From assembly GCA_026988155.1 (NCBI GenBank), contig JALSLW010000016.1, positions 1-58,876 of the forward strand: a DNA stretch of 58,876 nt. The letters are read 5' to 3'. This document shows, piece after piece, positions 45,465 through 56,369 of this stretch. The notes beneath the pieces are model-generated. The model had not been told where the DNA came from. It was given only the letters and a program-made list of their open reading frames with translations, and searched no databases. The stretch comes from Methylomonas sp. (GTDB lineage Bacteria > Pseudomonadota > Gammaproteobacteria > Methylococcales > Methylomonadaceae). Every line of letters starts with the position of its first letter. The stretch's first letter is position 1. Made by a program: the position numbers and the translations under genes.

Positions 45465-46924
45465 CTGTTTACCAATTCTCTTATATAAGGCATTAAATCA
45501 CTTGCCAACAATCCTCTTTCGCCACTTTGCTGCGCAGACAGATCAGCCGCTTCTCCATGCAAATAAACAGCAGTGGCCGCTGCCGCTGCCAATGTCATTT
45601 TTTGGGCAGCCAGACTTCCCACCATTCCGGCCAATACATCGCCCATTCCTCCGCTTGCCATTCCCGGATTGCCGGTTGTCGACACTGTTATTTCATCGCC
45701 GCTATCAATCAGTGTGCCAGCCCCTTTTAATACGGCGATGCCGCCAAATTTTTTTTGCAATTGCGAAACGGCAAAAAACCTATCTTTAGCAATCTGCTCA
45801 GTTGAGCATTTCAGCAGCCTTGCAGCTTCTCCCGGGTGGGGGGTAAGCACCCAGTTATCCCGATATAAAGGATTGTTAGCCAATAGATTAAGCGCATCTG
45901 CATCAATAATTAACGGTTTTTCAAAATCAGCAGCGCATTTTAGCAAGTCTTTGGCCCATTGAGATTGACCCAGCCCTGGCCCGATAACAATGGCCGTTGC
46001 CCTATTGATCAAAGGAACTAGCTGATCTACATGTTCAACGCCATGACACATTAATTCTGCCCTGCTCATATTAATATAGCCTGAATGGCTTGCCCGCGTC
46101 GCAATCGAAACCAAACCGGCACCTGTTCTCAATGCCGCTTCGGCCGCCAGTCTGATTGCACCGGAAAAGCCAATTTCTCCGCCAATTACCAGCACATGCC
46201 CGTTATCTCCTTTATGTGCACATCGCCGCCGTTTAGCCAATAATGGCTGTGCCATTAATTGAGAAGCACAGGTAAATGACTTGAAAACTGCATCAGGTAC
46301 ATCTAAGGATGAATAAATAATCTGCCCGCAATATTCTGCAGCCTGCCCTGTAAACAGCCCCTGTTTAAGTGCAATAAAACAAATGGTCTTCTCGGCCTTT
46401 ATCGCACAGCCCATTACCGCTCCCGTATCTGCATTTAACCCAGAAGGTATATCTATAGCAATGACAGCGCAGGCACCTTCATTAATAAGCAAAATTGCTT
46501 CTGCGTAAGCCCCTGATACGTCGCGATCTAACCCAGTACCAAATAAAGCATCCACCGCAATGCAGTCGCCTAAATCCAGGTTCGGTTTAAATGCTGCAGC
46601 CTGCCCACCTGCCTGTTTAAAATCTTGATAGACAATAGAAGCATCACCTTTTAGGTTTTCAGGATTGGATAAATAATAAACCTTAACTGACAGTCCTGAC
46701 TTCAAAGCCAATGTGGCGGCAACATAGCCATCCCCGGCATTATTTCCTGCACCGCAAAAAATGGCAACGGCACTAAGGGGGTGATATTGCTCAATTATTT
46801 CAAACACAGCCAGCCCTGCCTTGCGCATTAAATCAATCCCCGGAATGGCATAATCCTCAATAGTCATCCGATCCATTTCTCTTGCCTGCTCGGCTAAATA
46901 TAATTTATTGGGCATGGTGTTCAT
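45461..46924 (-). CDS. nnr: bifunctional NAD(P)H-hydrate epimerase / ADP-dependent dehydratase
   Basis: 487 aa. N-terminal YjeF epimerase (FCGAGNNAGDGYVAA, VDALFGTGLDRDVSG; about 1-215) and C-terminal ribokinase-like dehydratase (VIGPGLGQSQWA, DADALNLLA, GNPGMASGGMGDVLAGM). It repairs hydrated NADH and NADPH. It is divergent from queG across 48 bp and coupled to tsaE. Confidence 0.95.
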   Translation of the reverse strand: MNTMPNKLYLAEQAREMDRMTIEDYAIPGIDLMRKAGLAVFEIIEQYHPLSAVAIFCGAGNNAGDGYVAATLALKSGLSVKVYYLSNPENLKGDASIVYQDFKQAGGQAAAFKPNLDLGDCIAVDALFGTGLDRDVSGAYAEAILLINEGACAVIAIDIPSGLNADTGAVMGCAIKAEKTICFIALKQGLFTGQAAEYCGQIIYSSLDVPDAVFKSFTCASQLMAQPLLAKRRRCAHKGDNGHVLVIGGEIGFSGAIRLAAEAALRTGAGLVSIATRASHSGYINMSRAELMCHGVEHVDQLVPLINRATAIVIGPGLGQSQWAKDLLKCAADFEKPLIIDADALNLLANNPLYRDNWVLTPHPGEAARLLKCSTEQIAKDRFFAVSQLQKKFGGIAVLKGAGTLIDSGDEITVSTTGNPGMASGGMGDVLAGMVGSLAAQKMTLAAAAATAVYLHGEAADLSAQQSGERGLLASDLMPYIRELVNR

Positions 46925-46972
46925 AATTTTAGTTAAAATGGCTTAAGCTATATTATATTTCCCTACCAACTC

Positions 46973-48058
46973 ATGCACAAAAATAACCTACAAAATAATT
47001 CTGAGCTTGTGCTTAAAATTAAGCAATGGGGAGAAGAGTTAGGTTTTCAGCAAATCGGCATAAGCGACACAGATTTAAAATCAGCCGAACAGCATTTACA
47101 CAACTGGGTCAATAAAGGCTTTCATGGTTCTATGGATTACATGCAAAAGCATGGTCTAAAGAGAAGTCGTCCCGATTTATTGCTTGAGGGTACGGTTAGC
47201 ATTATTTCAGTACGGATGGATTATTTGCCGGAAACTGCCGAACAAATGACTCAGGTATTAGACAATCCCATTTCTGCCTTTATCTCTCGATATGCATTAG
47301 GACGAGATTACCATAAAATTATGCGCAATCGCCTGCAAAAACTGGCCGATAAAATTGATGCAGAAATCGGCAGCTTTGGCTACCGTGCATTTGTCGATAG
47401 TGCTCCCGTATTAGAAAAGGCCATTGCCGAAAAAGCTGGACTGGGCTGGATTGGCAAGCATTCCAATGTCATTAACCGCAAAGTTGGGTCCTGGTTCTTT
47501 CTCGGGGAAATTTATACAGATATAGCCCTCCCAGCTGATCAGCCAGCATCCTCTCACTGCGGTGAGTGCAAAGCCTGCCTTGATATCTGCCCAACTCAGG
47601 CCATCATCGCGCCCTATCAAGTTGATGCCCGCCTTTGCATTTCATATTTGACCATAGAACTGTATGGTTCCATCCCTGAGCATCTACGTTCATCCATAGG
47701 CAACAGAATCTATGGCTGCGACGATTGCCAGCTAATTTGCCCGTGGAACCGCTTTGCCAGGCTGTCAACAGAGAAAGACTATACTCCGCGACATAATCTA
47801 AATAACAGCCAGTTAACCGAACTGTTTAAATGGACTGAACAGGAATTTCTAAAAAAAATGGAAGGTTCGGCCATTAGACGCATCGGCTATGACCGGTGGC
47901 TTAGAAATATTGCAGTAGCGCTGGGCAACAGCCGATCTTCAGAACAGACCATTCACGCCTTGATGCGGCAGAAACAGCATCCTTCCGAGATGGTGAGAGA
48001 ACATGTGAACTGGGCTTTGGATCAACTAGATAGCAATAAATATCATAATCAAGTTTAA
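46973..48058 (+). CDS. queG: epoxyqueuosine reductase QueG
   Basis: 361-aa cobalamin- and Fe-S-dependent enzyme of the last queuosine step. Two [4Fe-4S] sites appear as HCGECKACLDICPTQAI and CDDCQLICPWNRFA. FVDSAPVLEKAIAEKAGLGWIG is the family catalytic segment. A HEAT-like C-terminal tail (EMVREHVNWALDQL) is present. It is divergent from nnr, as usual. Confidence 0.95.
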   Translation: MHKNNLQNNSELVLKIKQWGEELGFQQIGISDTDLKSAEQHLHNWVNKGFHGSMDYMQKHGLKRSRPDLLLEGTVSIISVRMDYLPETAEQMTQVLDNPISAFISRYALGRDYHKIMRNRLQKLADKIDAEIGSFGYRAFVDSAPVLEKAIAEKAGLGWIGKHSNVINRKVGSWFFLGEIYTDIALPADQPASSHCGECKACLDICPTQAIIAPYQVDARLCISYLTIELYGSIPEHLRSSIGNRIYGCDDCQLICPWNRFARLSTEKDYTPRHNLNNSQLTELFKWTEQEFLKKMEGSAIRRIGYDRWLRNIAVALGNSRSSEQTIHALMRQKQHPSEMVREHVNWALDQLDSNKYHNQV

Positions 48059-48259
48059 ATTAAACACGACAGTAAAAACAGTACACCGGAAAAACTGATT
48101 TTTCAGTTAAGTCACTTTATGGTGCTGAGTCTTATAGCTTTTCGGAATTAATTGGTATGACAGCAATACACACATCAAAACTATCCTGATTACCAATAGG
48201 AGGCTTCGGGAAATAGCAGTGGCATATTGCGGAAACCTATGAGTAATCAGGAAAATTTT

Positions 48260-49732
48260 TTATCTCAGCAATATTTCCTTCCCCAACCTTTTCATCAACA
48301 GCTCACGATAATGTTCGGCCTTGGCAACCTGTAAACTTTCTAGCGGATTGTAGTCATCAGTCACAATTAGTGCATTGTCAGTATTAATGCTGATTTCCCT
48401 ATTTGCAAGTTCCCTATCAATTATTTTGTTATTTGCATGCGGTTGCAAGACAATCGGAGAAGCAGAAGCCATTAACACAATATCAATAAATTTTTTGCCT
48501 GGCGTTGAAACAAATGTTCGTTGATACGGAAACACTTCTTTCAGCGTCCGGGCAACCGATTCTACAGCGAAACGATCGTCCCCCTTAAGAAAGCCGATAA
48601 CATTTAAAGCTAAAACACCTTTCTCTTTTAATAGAGGCTTTAATGTCTGCAGCATCTCTAAACTAAGCAAATGAATGGGTTCTGTCCCTCCAGTAAAACA
48701 GTCATGAATAATAATGTCATATTGCTTATCCAATTTTGTTACCTGGTAGCGTGCATCGCCTATAATCAAATCGCCTGTCGATTTAAAATTAAAATATTTT
48801 TCAGCGGCTATGGCAACTTCCTGATCAATTTCAATGGCATCTGTCTTCACTCCCTGCCGATCAAGCACACCAACCAAATGCCCACTGCCCAGTCCAATCA
48901 GCAAAGCATTTTTAGGGTCGGGGATAAAGCGAGGCAATAAACCTACAATTTGCTGATAACTCAATAGCCCATTACCTGTATCCAGGCTTTCTGCACCGAT
49001 GGTAGAAGAATCTGACAGCAGCCAGCGGATTCTTTCATTAGGCTGATCAATTACCCTTACCCAGCCATAATGGCTTTCAACATCAGATAAAACCCGATAG
49101 CCTTTAACTGAGCGAGGCTCATGCAATAAGTAAGTGCCTGACAGCACTGCCATTACAGCTAAAGAAGATACTACCCACAGAATTGGTTTAACGGTAAGCA
49201 GCAATCGTTTCTGTTCATATAAGGCTAATGATAAGGCGAGTGCTAACAGCACTAGACTAATGCAAAGAATAATTAATCTGATGCCTGCCAAAGGCAACAG
49301 ATAAAAGCCAAGCAGCAAAGTGCCAAAAACACTGCCCAACGTACTTATCGCATAAATCGAGCCAACGGCAAACCCTATTTTCTCTAAGCCTGAGGTAGCC
49401 ATTTTTATAACAAACGGTCCAACCATTCCTAGCAATATTAAGCAGGGAGAAAATAAGATAAATGCACTTATAAAGGCACCTGCACGCAGGCCTAAAGGAT
49501 TTGTTGCCGAAAGTACGCCTCCACTGATCAGTGGAATTATGCCAATACAAACTGATGCCAGAAAAATGATATGAGATAGATGAATCTTGCCCTGCCTGTC
49601 TGCTAAAAGTCCTCCCGCATAATAGCCAATGGCCAATGCCAGCAGGGTAACGGATATTAATGAAGACCAAACGAATAAGCTGACACCGTAAAATGGGCCG
49701 ATAATACGGGTTCCCATTAATTCAATCATCAT
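48260..49732 (-). CDS. spermidine synthase-like membrane methyltransferase, apparent 5' frameshift
   Basis: 490 aa from ATG 49732. It has an N-terminal half of about six helices and a C-terminal spermidine-synthase fold (LLIGLGSGHLVGVLDR, IDQEVAIAAEKYF, IIIHDCFTGG). Function of these fused proteins is unclear. Family members normally have more sequence before MIEL(M)G. Upstream in the same frame about 28 sensible codons (RWPVVKFSDRFFLYGVVTVTG) are open back to a stop near 49814 but have no start codon. An ATG at 49836 with GGGA upstream opens MSNNIKNK in another frame. One missing base in the A/T runs at 49811-49821 would join them. The true gene may be 48260-49836. Confidence 0.75.
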   Translation of the reverse strand: MMIELMGTRIIGPFYGVSLFVWSSLISVTLLALAIGYYAGGLLADRQGKIHLSHIIFLASVCIGIIPLISGGVLSATNPLGLRAGAFISAFILFSPCLILLGMVGPFVIKMATSGLEKIGFAVGSIYAISTLGSVFGTLLLGFYLLPLAGIRLIILCISLVLLALALSLALYEQKRLLLTVKPILWVVSSLAVMAVLSGTYLLHEPRSVKGYRVLSDVESHYGWVRVIDQPNERIRWLLSDSSTIGAESLDTGNGLLSYQQIVGLLPRFIPDPKNALLIGLGSGHLVGVLDRQGVKTDAIEIDQEVAIAAEKYFNFKSTGDLIIGDARYQVTKLDKQYDIIIHDCFTGGTEPIHLLSLEMLQTLKPLLKEKGVLALNVIGFLKGDDRFAVESVARTLKEVFPYQRTFVSTPGKKFIDIVLMASASPIVLQPHANNKIIDRELANREISINTDNALIVTDDYNPLESLQVAKAEHYRELLMKRLGKEILLR

Positions 49733-49844
49733 TACTGCAGCCCCCGTTACTGTAACAACCCCATAGAGAAAAAAGCGGTCACTAAACTTGACGACAGGCC
49801 ATCTTGATATATTTTATTTTTAATGTTATTGCTCATAGTAATTC

Positions 49845-49899
49845 CCAGTCACAAAAAAGGCCATGCATCCGTATAATGCATGGCCTTTTTTGTGACTGG
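49845..49899. terminator. strong 24-bp hairpin terminator
   Basis: A perfect 24-bp stem (begins CCAGTCAC, ends GGCCATGCAT, with an internal A6/T6 run) and a 7-nt loop. It lies 28 nt after the stop of the PEP-CTERM gene on the minus strand, so it is a plausible terminator for it. It also ends only 9 nt before the possible ATG 49836 of the next gene and partly overlaps that gene's ribosome site. Confidence 0.8.
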
Positions 49900-49926
49900 T
49901 TTTTATTTTTATCACCTATTGAAATA

Positions 49927-50517
49927 TTAGCTCTTTTTTCTTTTAAGCCCCGTAAGCCCAAGCATAGCCGAGCCAAACATCCACACAGTAGCTGGAACAG
50001 GAACCGAAGAAACAGTAAATGTACCATTAATTACATTGCCAGTATTACCATCTGTCGCACTCCAAACGCCACCGGATACACCATAAGAAATATCCAGACC
50101 ATTAAAAGAGTCATCGCCTGCTTGAAAAGAAAATGCAGTTATATCTTCAACATTGGCAGGGTCATCAACTGTAAATTCAGAGTCAAAAGAACTTGCAGTC
50201 TGTTCTGTAAAATCATAATTCCCCACATTGACTGAATAAGATAGGTTAAAGACATCGCTATCACTATTAAAGTCATAAGTTTTCAGAGGGACAACTGCAG
50301 TCGCAAACCCACCGTCTGCATCCACAATTTCTTGCAGTTCATGCGAATCAATTGCAAGTGCACCTTGAAATACATTGCCAACGGATACGCCACCGAATCC
50401 TGTTCCTTCAACGCCTGTCGTTTGCAAATTCAAATTGTATTGCAATAGGTGTGCATTGGCATTTAGTGAAAATAATAATGCGAATGCGGTAATAATAAAT
50501 GTGTTAGTTATTTTCAT
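49927..50517 (-). CDS. PEP-CTERM-type exported protein
   Basis: 196 aa. Signal peptide (about 1-21, cleavage after ANA), a beta-rich acidic body, and a tail VPVPATVWMFGSAMLGLTG followed by basic KRKKS. It is sorted by exosortase, like the protein at 13153. The mature part starts HLLQY. The ATG at 50517 is chosen; an in-frame ATG at 50574 would add 19 residues before the signal peptide. No exosortase is in view. Confidence 0.75.
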   Translation of the reverse strand: MKITNTFIITAFALLFSLNANAHLLQYNLNLQTTGVEGTGFGGVSVGNVFQGALAIDSHELQEIVDADGGFATAVVPLKTYDFNSDSDVFNLSYSVNVGNYDFTEQTASSFDSEFTVDDPANVEDITAFSFQAGDDSFNGLDISYGVSGGVWSATDGNTGNVINGTFTVSSVPVPATVWMFGSAMLGLTGLKRKKS

Positions 50518-50748
50518 TATCTGATACTCAAAAGTCTTTCTAGTTATTAAGGCAATCTGATGAAACAAAACCATCAGCCTTGCTTTTCCCTCTGACTAAG
50601 CCATCTAAATTATTATGTAGCCTAATCAGAATCACAAAATCTTTGCAATCCCGGCTTTATTCCTTCAACCTGCCTAATATTCTCAACGGTCAAGCTAGGC
50701 TGTTATCTAAAATTAAAGATAACGAAAACCTAGCAAGATTATTATTGA

Positions 50749-51513
50749 TTATGGCTGACGACTGCCAAATGCATCAATATCAGCATCAGAAGGTCTGATT
50801 ACTTCTTCAGTCGCTACGCCGCCACATGATGCTGGAAGCGGGTTGTTTTCAAGATCACGTACTACTTTAAAAGATGCTGTAAATGTCTCCGTTAAACGCA
50901 CTTTTGGATCATTTGATGGAAAAGGGAAAAGAGTTGATCCCTCAGTACCAATCCAGGCAATTGAATAGCCGCTTTTACAATACTGAATTGAAGGCACCTT
51001 AATTTTTAAACTGCCTACACAGCTGGCTGGATCAATTTTTGGAAATTTAGTCTTAATTTCCAGGTTATCATAATGATCACCATCAACCATACCTCTAAGC
51101 CATTTAACAGCCCTGGCATCTTCAGTTCTTGAACCGTGGCTATAATATTCACCGACCGTTCCTTTTACAACTTTAACTTTTCTCCAGCTTGCTGAAACAC
51201 GGGCTTTAATGCCCATCATCGCATTCGCACCATGAACAGTTCCATCCCTTGCAGTCGTCATAAAATTAGAATTTAAATTATCCGCATTGGGGAAAATAAC
51301 CACAACATCTGTTGTTGGAAAATGATCACCCGCTGCATTTTTACAGTCATGAGGAAGCTGAATCCCAAGCGATGCACTTGAGCCTTCTAGGTATTCACGG
51401 GTACCTTCTCCCAAAGAAAAAACATTTTCACGGGCAATGCCAATATGTGCCACTGCATTTCCAGCCATTAATAACGCACAAACTGCCGCTGTTCTAGATA
51501 TAATTTTTTTCAT
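50749..51513 (-). CDS. periplasmic YcnI/DUF1775-like protein with mature N-terminal histidine
   Basis: 254 aa. Signal peptide 1-22 ends NAVA, so the mature protein begins at His23 (HIGIARENVF). Then comes a beta-sandwich-like body with IQLPHDC, in the place where YcnI-type copper proteins have VPHGC, and GYSIAWIG with a conserved-type Trp. Several Cys (about 57, 165, 179, 236) may form disulfides. YcnI/DUF1775 proteins bind copper through the N-terminal histidine. The assignment is tentative, but copper handling is fitting for a methanotroph. AGGAAA precedes the ATG. Confidence 0.65.
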   Translation of the reverse strand: MKKIISRTAAVCALLMAGNAVAHIGIARENVFSLGEGTREYLEGSSASLGIQLPHDCKNAAGDHFPTTDVVVIFPNADNLNSNFMTTARDGTVHGANAMMGIKARVSASWRKVKVVKGTVGEYYSHGSRTEDARAVKWLRGMVDGDHYDNLEIKTKFPKIDPASCVGSLKIKVPSIQYCKSGYSIAWIGTEGSTLFPFPSNDPKVRLTETFTASFKVVRDLENNPLPASCGGVATEEVIRPSDADIDAFGSRQP

Positions 51514-51859
51514 TGTTGATTTTCCTACAATAGTAAGTTGTTTTTACTCTTAAAAACCCTATTGAATCTTCGTTCACTAGGGTAAACAGACTGATTGAAT
51601 TTAACCTCAAATCCCCTCAGCATTACTTACTACAGCAAAAATAGAGCCATCTTGACTAGATAACATTAAAACCAATATGTTACATAAAAACACCAAGAAA
51701 TAGAGCGACTGTTTTTTAGGTCATATCCCTCATCCGGCAAGCCATATAACCTAATTCATTACAACTAGATGAGTTCTGGGAATAACGGGCATAAAAAAGC
51801 CCCAGCTACAAAACGTAACTGAGGCTTTTAACTAAAGCAAAAAAGCTTTAAGACAGCAC
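51514..51859. other. intergenic region between groEL and the YcnI-like gene
   Basis: 346 bp without a gene. It holds the YcnI-like leader at the left and the groEL terminator at the right (51793-51826). Nothing else was recognised. Confidence 0.5.
51793..51826 (-). terminator. groEL intrinsic terminator
   Basis: On the minus strand AGCCTCAGTTAC pairs with GTAGCTGGGGCT (12-bp stem with two G-U pairs), followed by a T6 run. It lies about 34 nt after the groEL stop. Confidence 0.8.
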
Positions 51860-53524
<1,665 letters not shown>

Positions 53525-53558
53525 CTATTAATAAATGGTTAGAAATAATTTTAAGTGA

Positions 53559-53846
53559 TTAACCTAAAATACCCATAATGTCTTCTTCACGCATTACGAT
53601 AAGCTCTTCGCCGTCGATTTTCACTTCGTTGCCTGAATATTTGCCAAAAAGCACTTTATCACCAACCTTTACTTCCAATGCACGAACATCGCCATTATCC
53701 AGCTGTTTTCCGCTGCCTATAGCTAAAACTTCACCTTCGCTAGGCTTTTCAGTTGCCGAACCTGGCAATACGATACCACCGGCGGACGTTGTCTCTTCTT
53801 CAACGCGTTTTACAATGACTCTGTCATGTAACGGACGTATATTCAT
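53559..53846 (-). CDS. groES: co-chaperonin GroES
   Basis: 95 aa with [18 protein letters not shown], the mobile loop [18 protein letters not shown] and the end [12 protein letters not shown]. The family-typical ATG is at 53846, with an AGGAGAAT ribosome site; the in-frame ATG at 53891 lies inside the CIRCE operator and is rejected. Confidence 0.97.
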   Translation of the reverse strand: MNIRPLHDRVIVKRVEEETTSAGGIVLPGSATEKPSEGEVLAIGSGKQLDNGDVRALEVKVGDKVLFGKYSGNEVKIDGEELIVMREEDIMGILG

Positions 53847-53884
53847 CAATATTCTCCTTATAAATATAATTAAAAAATTTGTTG

Positions 53885-53911
53885 TTAGCACTCGCTAATA
53901 CTGAGTGCTAA
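53885..53911 (-). promoter_or_regulatory. CIRCE operator (HrcA site) of groESL
   Basis: A perfect CIRCE: TTAGCACTC, 9-nt spacer, GAGTGCTAA, 38 bp upstream of the groES ATG. It implies repression by HrcA. No hrcA gene is in the window. Confidence 0.93.
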
Positions 53912-53981
53912 TAATAATCAGGTTTTGCACTCTGTCAAGTTCTTTGGCATTATTCAACTTACCATCACCATCCAATCAATT

Positions 53982-54734
53982 ATGAACGACCAACAATTAC
54001 TGCGCTATAGCCGCCAAATCATGCTTCCTCAAATTGACATTGCAGGTCAGCAAAAACTTTTAGACTCTAAAGTACTTATTGTCGGTGCAGGCGGCCTAGG
54101 CTCACCCGCATCCATCTACCTTGCCTCAGCAGGCATTGGACAGATCACTATTTACGATGATGATGAAGTTGATTTATCCAATTTACAGCGACAAATAGTT
54201 CATCACACATCAGATATAGGGACAGACAAAGTAATTTCAACCCAGCAGACACTTAAAAATATTAATCCCGATGTAAAAGTCATTGCTGTTAAGCATCGGC
54301 TGGAAGGAGAACTATTGAATAGAGAAGTAAAAAATGCAGATTTAGTGCTGGATTGCTGCGACAATTTCAGCACTCGCTTTGCCGTTAATGCAGCCTGCGT
54401 CAAACACAAAACTCCTTTAGTGTCCGGGGCGGCCATTCGTTTTGAAGGCCAGGTTTCAGTCTTTACTCCTGGCATCAATAACAGCCCTTGCTATAACTGT
54501 CTTTATACGGATAACGGTGAAGAAATGCAGAACTGCGCACGCAATGGCGTTATCTCACCCATTACAGGGATAATTGGCTGCATTCAGGCAATGGAAGCAA
54601 TGAAACTAATTATGGCAATAGGAGAAACGCTGACAGGCAGACTGCTGCTGCTTGATGGTCTGTCTATGCAGTGGAATGAAATGAAATTGAGCAGGAACAG
54701 TATGTGCCCGACCTGTAAAGAACAAATTGAATAA
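53982..54734 (+). CDS. moeB: HesA/MoeB/ThiF-family adenylyltransferase (MoeB-like)
   Basis: 250-aa E1-like enzyme that adenylates the C-terminus of a MoaD- or ThiS-type sulfur carrier. YSRQIMLPQI is at the start, with nucleotide loop VGAGGLGSPASIYLASAG, DDEVDLSNLQRQ and the zinc pairs CYNCL and CPTC. ATG 53982 (MNDQQLLRYSRQ) is preferred to 53925, which falls within the groES promoter region. Whether it serves MoaD or ThiS is not decided by sequence alone. Confidence 0.9.
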   Translation: MNDQQLLRYSRQIMLPQIDIAGQQKLLDSKVLIVGAGGLGSPASIYLASAGIGQITIYDDDEVDLSNLQRQIVHHTSDIGTDKVISTQQTLKNINPDVKVIAVKHRLEGELLNREVKNADLVLDCCDNFSTRFAVNAACVKHKTPLVSGAAIRFEGQVSVFTPGINNSPCYNCLYTDNGEEMQNCARNGVISPITGIIGCIQAMEAMKLIMAIGETLTGRLLLLDGLSMQWNEMKLSRNSMCPTCKEQIE

Positions 54735-54756
54735 TAATTCACATCTCCCTTAAACA

Positions 54757-54814
54757 CTGGAGGGCTATCGAGACGGTGAAAGTTTGAGTTTCCGCAGTCT
54801 AGATAGCCCTCCAG
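54757..54814. terminator. bidirectional hairpin terminator
   Basis: 13-bp perfect arms CTGGAGGGCTATC and GATAGCCCTCCAG enclose a 32-nt loop with further pairing (AGAC/GTCT). It lies between the convergent moeB and a small membrane-protein gene. Confidence 0.65.
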
Positions 54815-54824
54815 CGTTAAGGCT

Positions 54825-55028
54825 TTATTTTTTATCCCCTTTCACTTTATTAATCAACTGCTCAGCCAAATTCAGAACCATTGATTCACTGTCACCATGC
54901 GGTTCTGTCTCACCAAAAGGTTCTCCACCTTTCTTTGTATACATATAAAAAAAATATAGTAATGGTGAAAAAGCCAACCCAGCTATAATCCACATAATAA
55001 TAATCATAAAAACCACATCACCAACCAT
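54825..55028 (-). CDS. small single-pass membrane protein, unknown
   Basis: 67 aa. One strong membrane helix (about 4-27, FMIIIMWIIAGLAFSPLLYFF), a basic then Gly/Pro-rich linker, and an acidic/amphipathic C-terminus. AGGAGAA precedes the ATG by about 5 nt, a strong ribosome site. No family recognised. Its place beside the pqq cluster, divergent from pqqA, may be incidental. Confidence 0.65.
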   Translation of the reverse strand: MVGDVVFMIIIMWIIAGLAFSPLLYFFYMYTKKGGEPFGETEPHGDSESMVLNLAEQLINKVKGDKK

Positions 55029-55271
55029 AAAATTCTCCTAAACACATAGCCACTTTTTTATCAGACTGATAATATAACCCTCTATCAATCTGTATACAAG
55101 CAAAAAGCTACTGTAATAATACTGTCAACTAACTTAATTCATGATTATCCCAGAAATACATCTCACATAAATCACTCAATAAAGTTGCGAAAAAAAAAAG
55201 TTCGTCGTATACTTCAATTCAGCTTACTTGATCAAGCTAGCATACAATTATAAATCTTAGAGGTAAATATT

Positions 55272-55346
55272 ATGAAATGGGAAACACCTGCTTACAATGA
55301 CTTACGTTTTGGTTTTGAAGTTACAATGTATATCTACAATCGTTAA
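55272..55346 (+). CDS. pqqA: PQQ precursor peptide PqqA
   Basis: 24 codons encoding MKWETPAYNDLRFGFEVTMY plus four residues. The EVTMY block contains the Glu and Tyr that are cross-linked by PqqE and become the PQQ skeleton. AGAGG lies 8 nt before the ATG. A terminator-like hairpin after the stop would let pqqA be transcribed in excess of pqqBCDE. It is too short for routine ORF calling. Confidence 0.95.
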   Translation: MKWETPAYNDLRFGFEVTMYIYNR

Positions 55347-55365
55347 TTCTTAGGAATTTAAGGTT

Positions 55366-55396
55366 AAAAAAGGGGACTTTTCAGTCCCCTTTTTTT
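55366..55396 (+). terminator. intrinsic terminator / attenuator between pqqA and pqqB
   Basis: AGGGGACT-TTTC-AGTCCCCT with flanking A5 and T7 runs, 19 nt after pqqA. This is a strong rho-independent structure, probably leaky, giving more pqqA mRNA than downstream mRNA. Confidence 0.85.
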
Positions 55397-55458
55397 TGCC
55401 TGTCGCTTATTAATCCCGTATCATTCCTAACTTACCTAGACAGATAGATTATAAAAAC

Positions 55459-56367
55459 ATGAAAATTAGAGTTCTCGGCTCAGGTGCTGGCGGCGGCTTT
55501 CCCCAATGGAACTGCAGCTGTCCAAATTGCAAAGCCGTAAGAGCTGGTTCTATCAAAGCCAGCACACGCAATCAATCATCTATTGCCGTTTCATCTGATG
55601 GCGAACATTGGGTACTATTTAATGCCTCACCCGATGTACGTGCACAATTAGAAAACTTTCCGGAAATTCATCCCAAAAATAAAGTACGGGGCACCGGAAT
55701 TGAAGCCATTGTTATAATTGACTCTCAAATTGACCATGCAACAGGCCTGCTTATTCTGCGTGAAGGCGACCCACTGAATATTTACTGCACTGACATGGTA
55801 AAGCAAGACCTTACCACCGGTTTTCCTATTTTTAATATCCTGGAACATTTTTGCGGTGTAAATGACCACCCCATTCCATTGAATGGTGACGCCTTTACCA
55901 TACCCAATATTGACGATCTAGAGTTCACTGCCTTAGCTCTTAAAAGTAAAGCACCTCCATACTCGCCACATAGAAATGACCCGCATGAAGGCGATAATAT
56001 AGGCATGATCATTCGCCAGATATCAACTGGAAAAACTACCTTTTATGCACCGGGCTTAGGCGAGATAGAGCCGCATGTTGAAAAGGCAATGGCCAAAGCT
56101 GACTGCATAATGGTAGATGGTACATTTTGGACGGATGATGAACTGGCCTCTGTCGGCCGCCCATTATTGGCAAGAAAAATTGGTCATATACCACAGTCTG
56201 GTGAAGGTGGCATGATCGAATTTTTAGACACTTTGGAAAAACCTCGCAAAATTTTGATCCACATCAATAATACCAACCCAATTCTAGATGAAGAATCTAA
56301 AGAACGCGATATACTAAGTCAGCATAAAATAGAAGTATCATTCGACAATATGAATATTGAGCTATAA
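55459..56367 (+). CDS. pqqB: PQQ biosynthesis protein PqqB (metallo-beta-lactamase fold)
   Basis: 302 aa. It starts [20 protein letters not shown], with the CxxC pair (CPNC) of PqqB. The metal motif [10 protein letters not shown] replaces the usual HxHxDH. It is thought to hydroxylate the tyrosine of the PqqA intermediate. It stands 2 bp before pqqC, so the genes are tightly coupled. Confidence 0.95.
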   Translation: MKIRVLGSGAGGGFPQWNCSCPNCKAVRAGSIKASTRNQSSIAVSSDGEHWVLFNASPDVRAQLENFPEIHPKNKVRGTGIEAIVIIDSQIDHATGLLILREGDPLNIYCTDMVKQDLTTGFPIFNILEHFCGVNDHPIPLNGDAFTIPNIDDLEFTALALKSKAPPYSPHRNDPHEGDNIGMIIRQISTGKTTFYAPGLGEIEPHVEKAMAKADCIMVDGTFWTDDELASVGRPLLARKIGHIPQSGEGGMIEFLDTLEKPRKILIHINNTNPILDEESKERDILSQHKIEVSFDNMNIEL

Positions 56368-56369
56368 AT

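Noticed and set aside
48185-48251. Inverted repeat CCTGATTAC / GTAATCAGG between queG and the spermidine-synthase-like gene
   Set aside because: Arms only 9 bp, 49 bp apart, no second copy seen; not enough to call an element.
49804-50235. 143-codon plus-strand open frame
   Set aside because: Antisense to the PEP-CTERM gene and reads through the terminator hairpin; a shadow frame.
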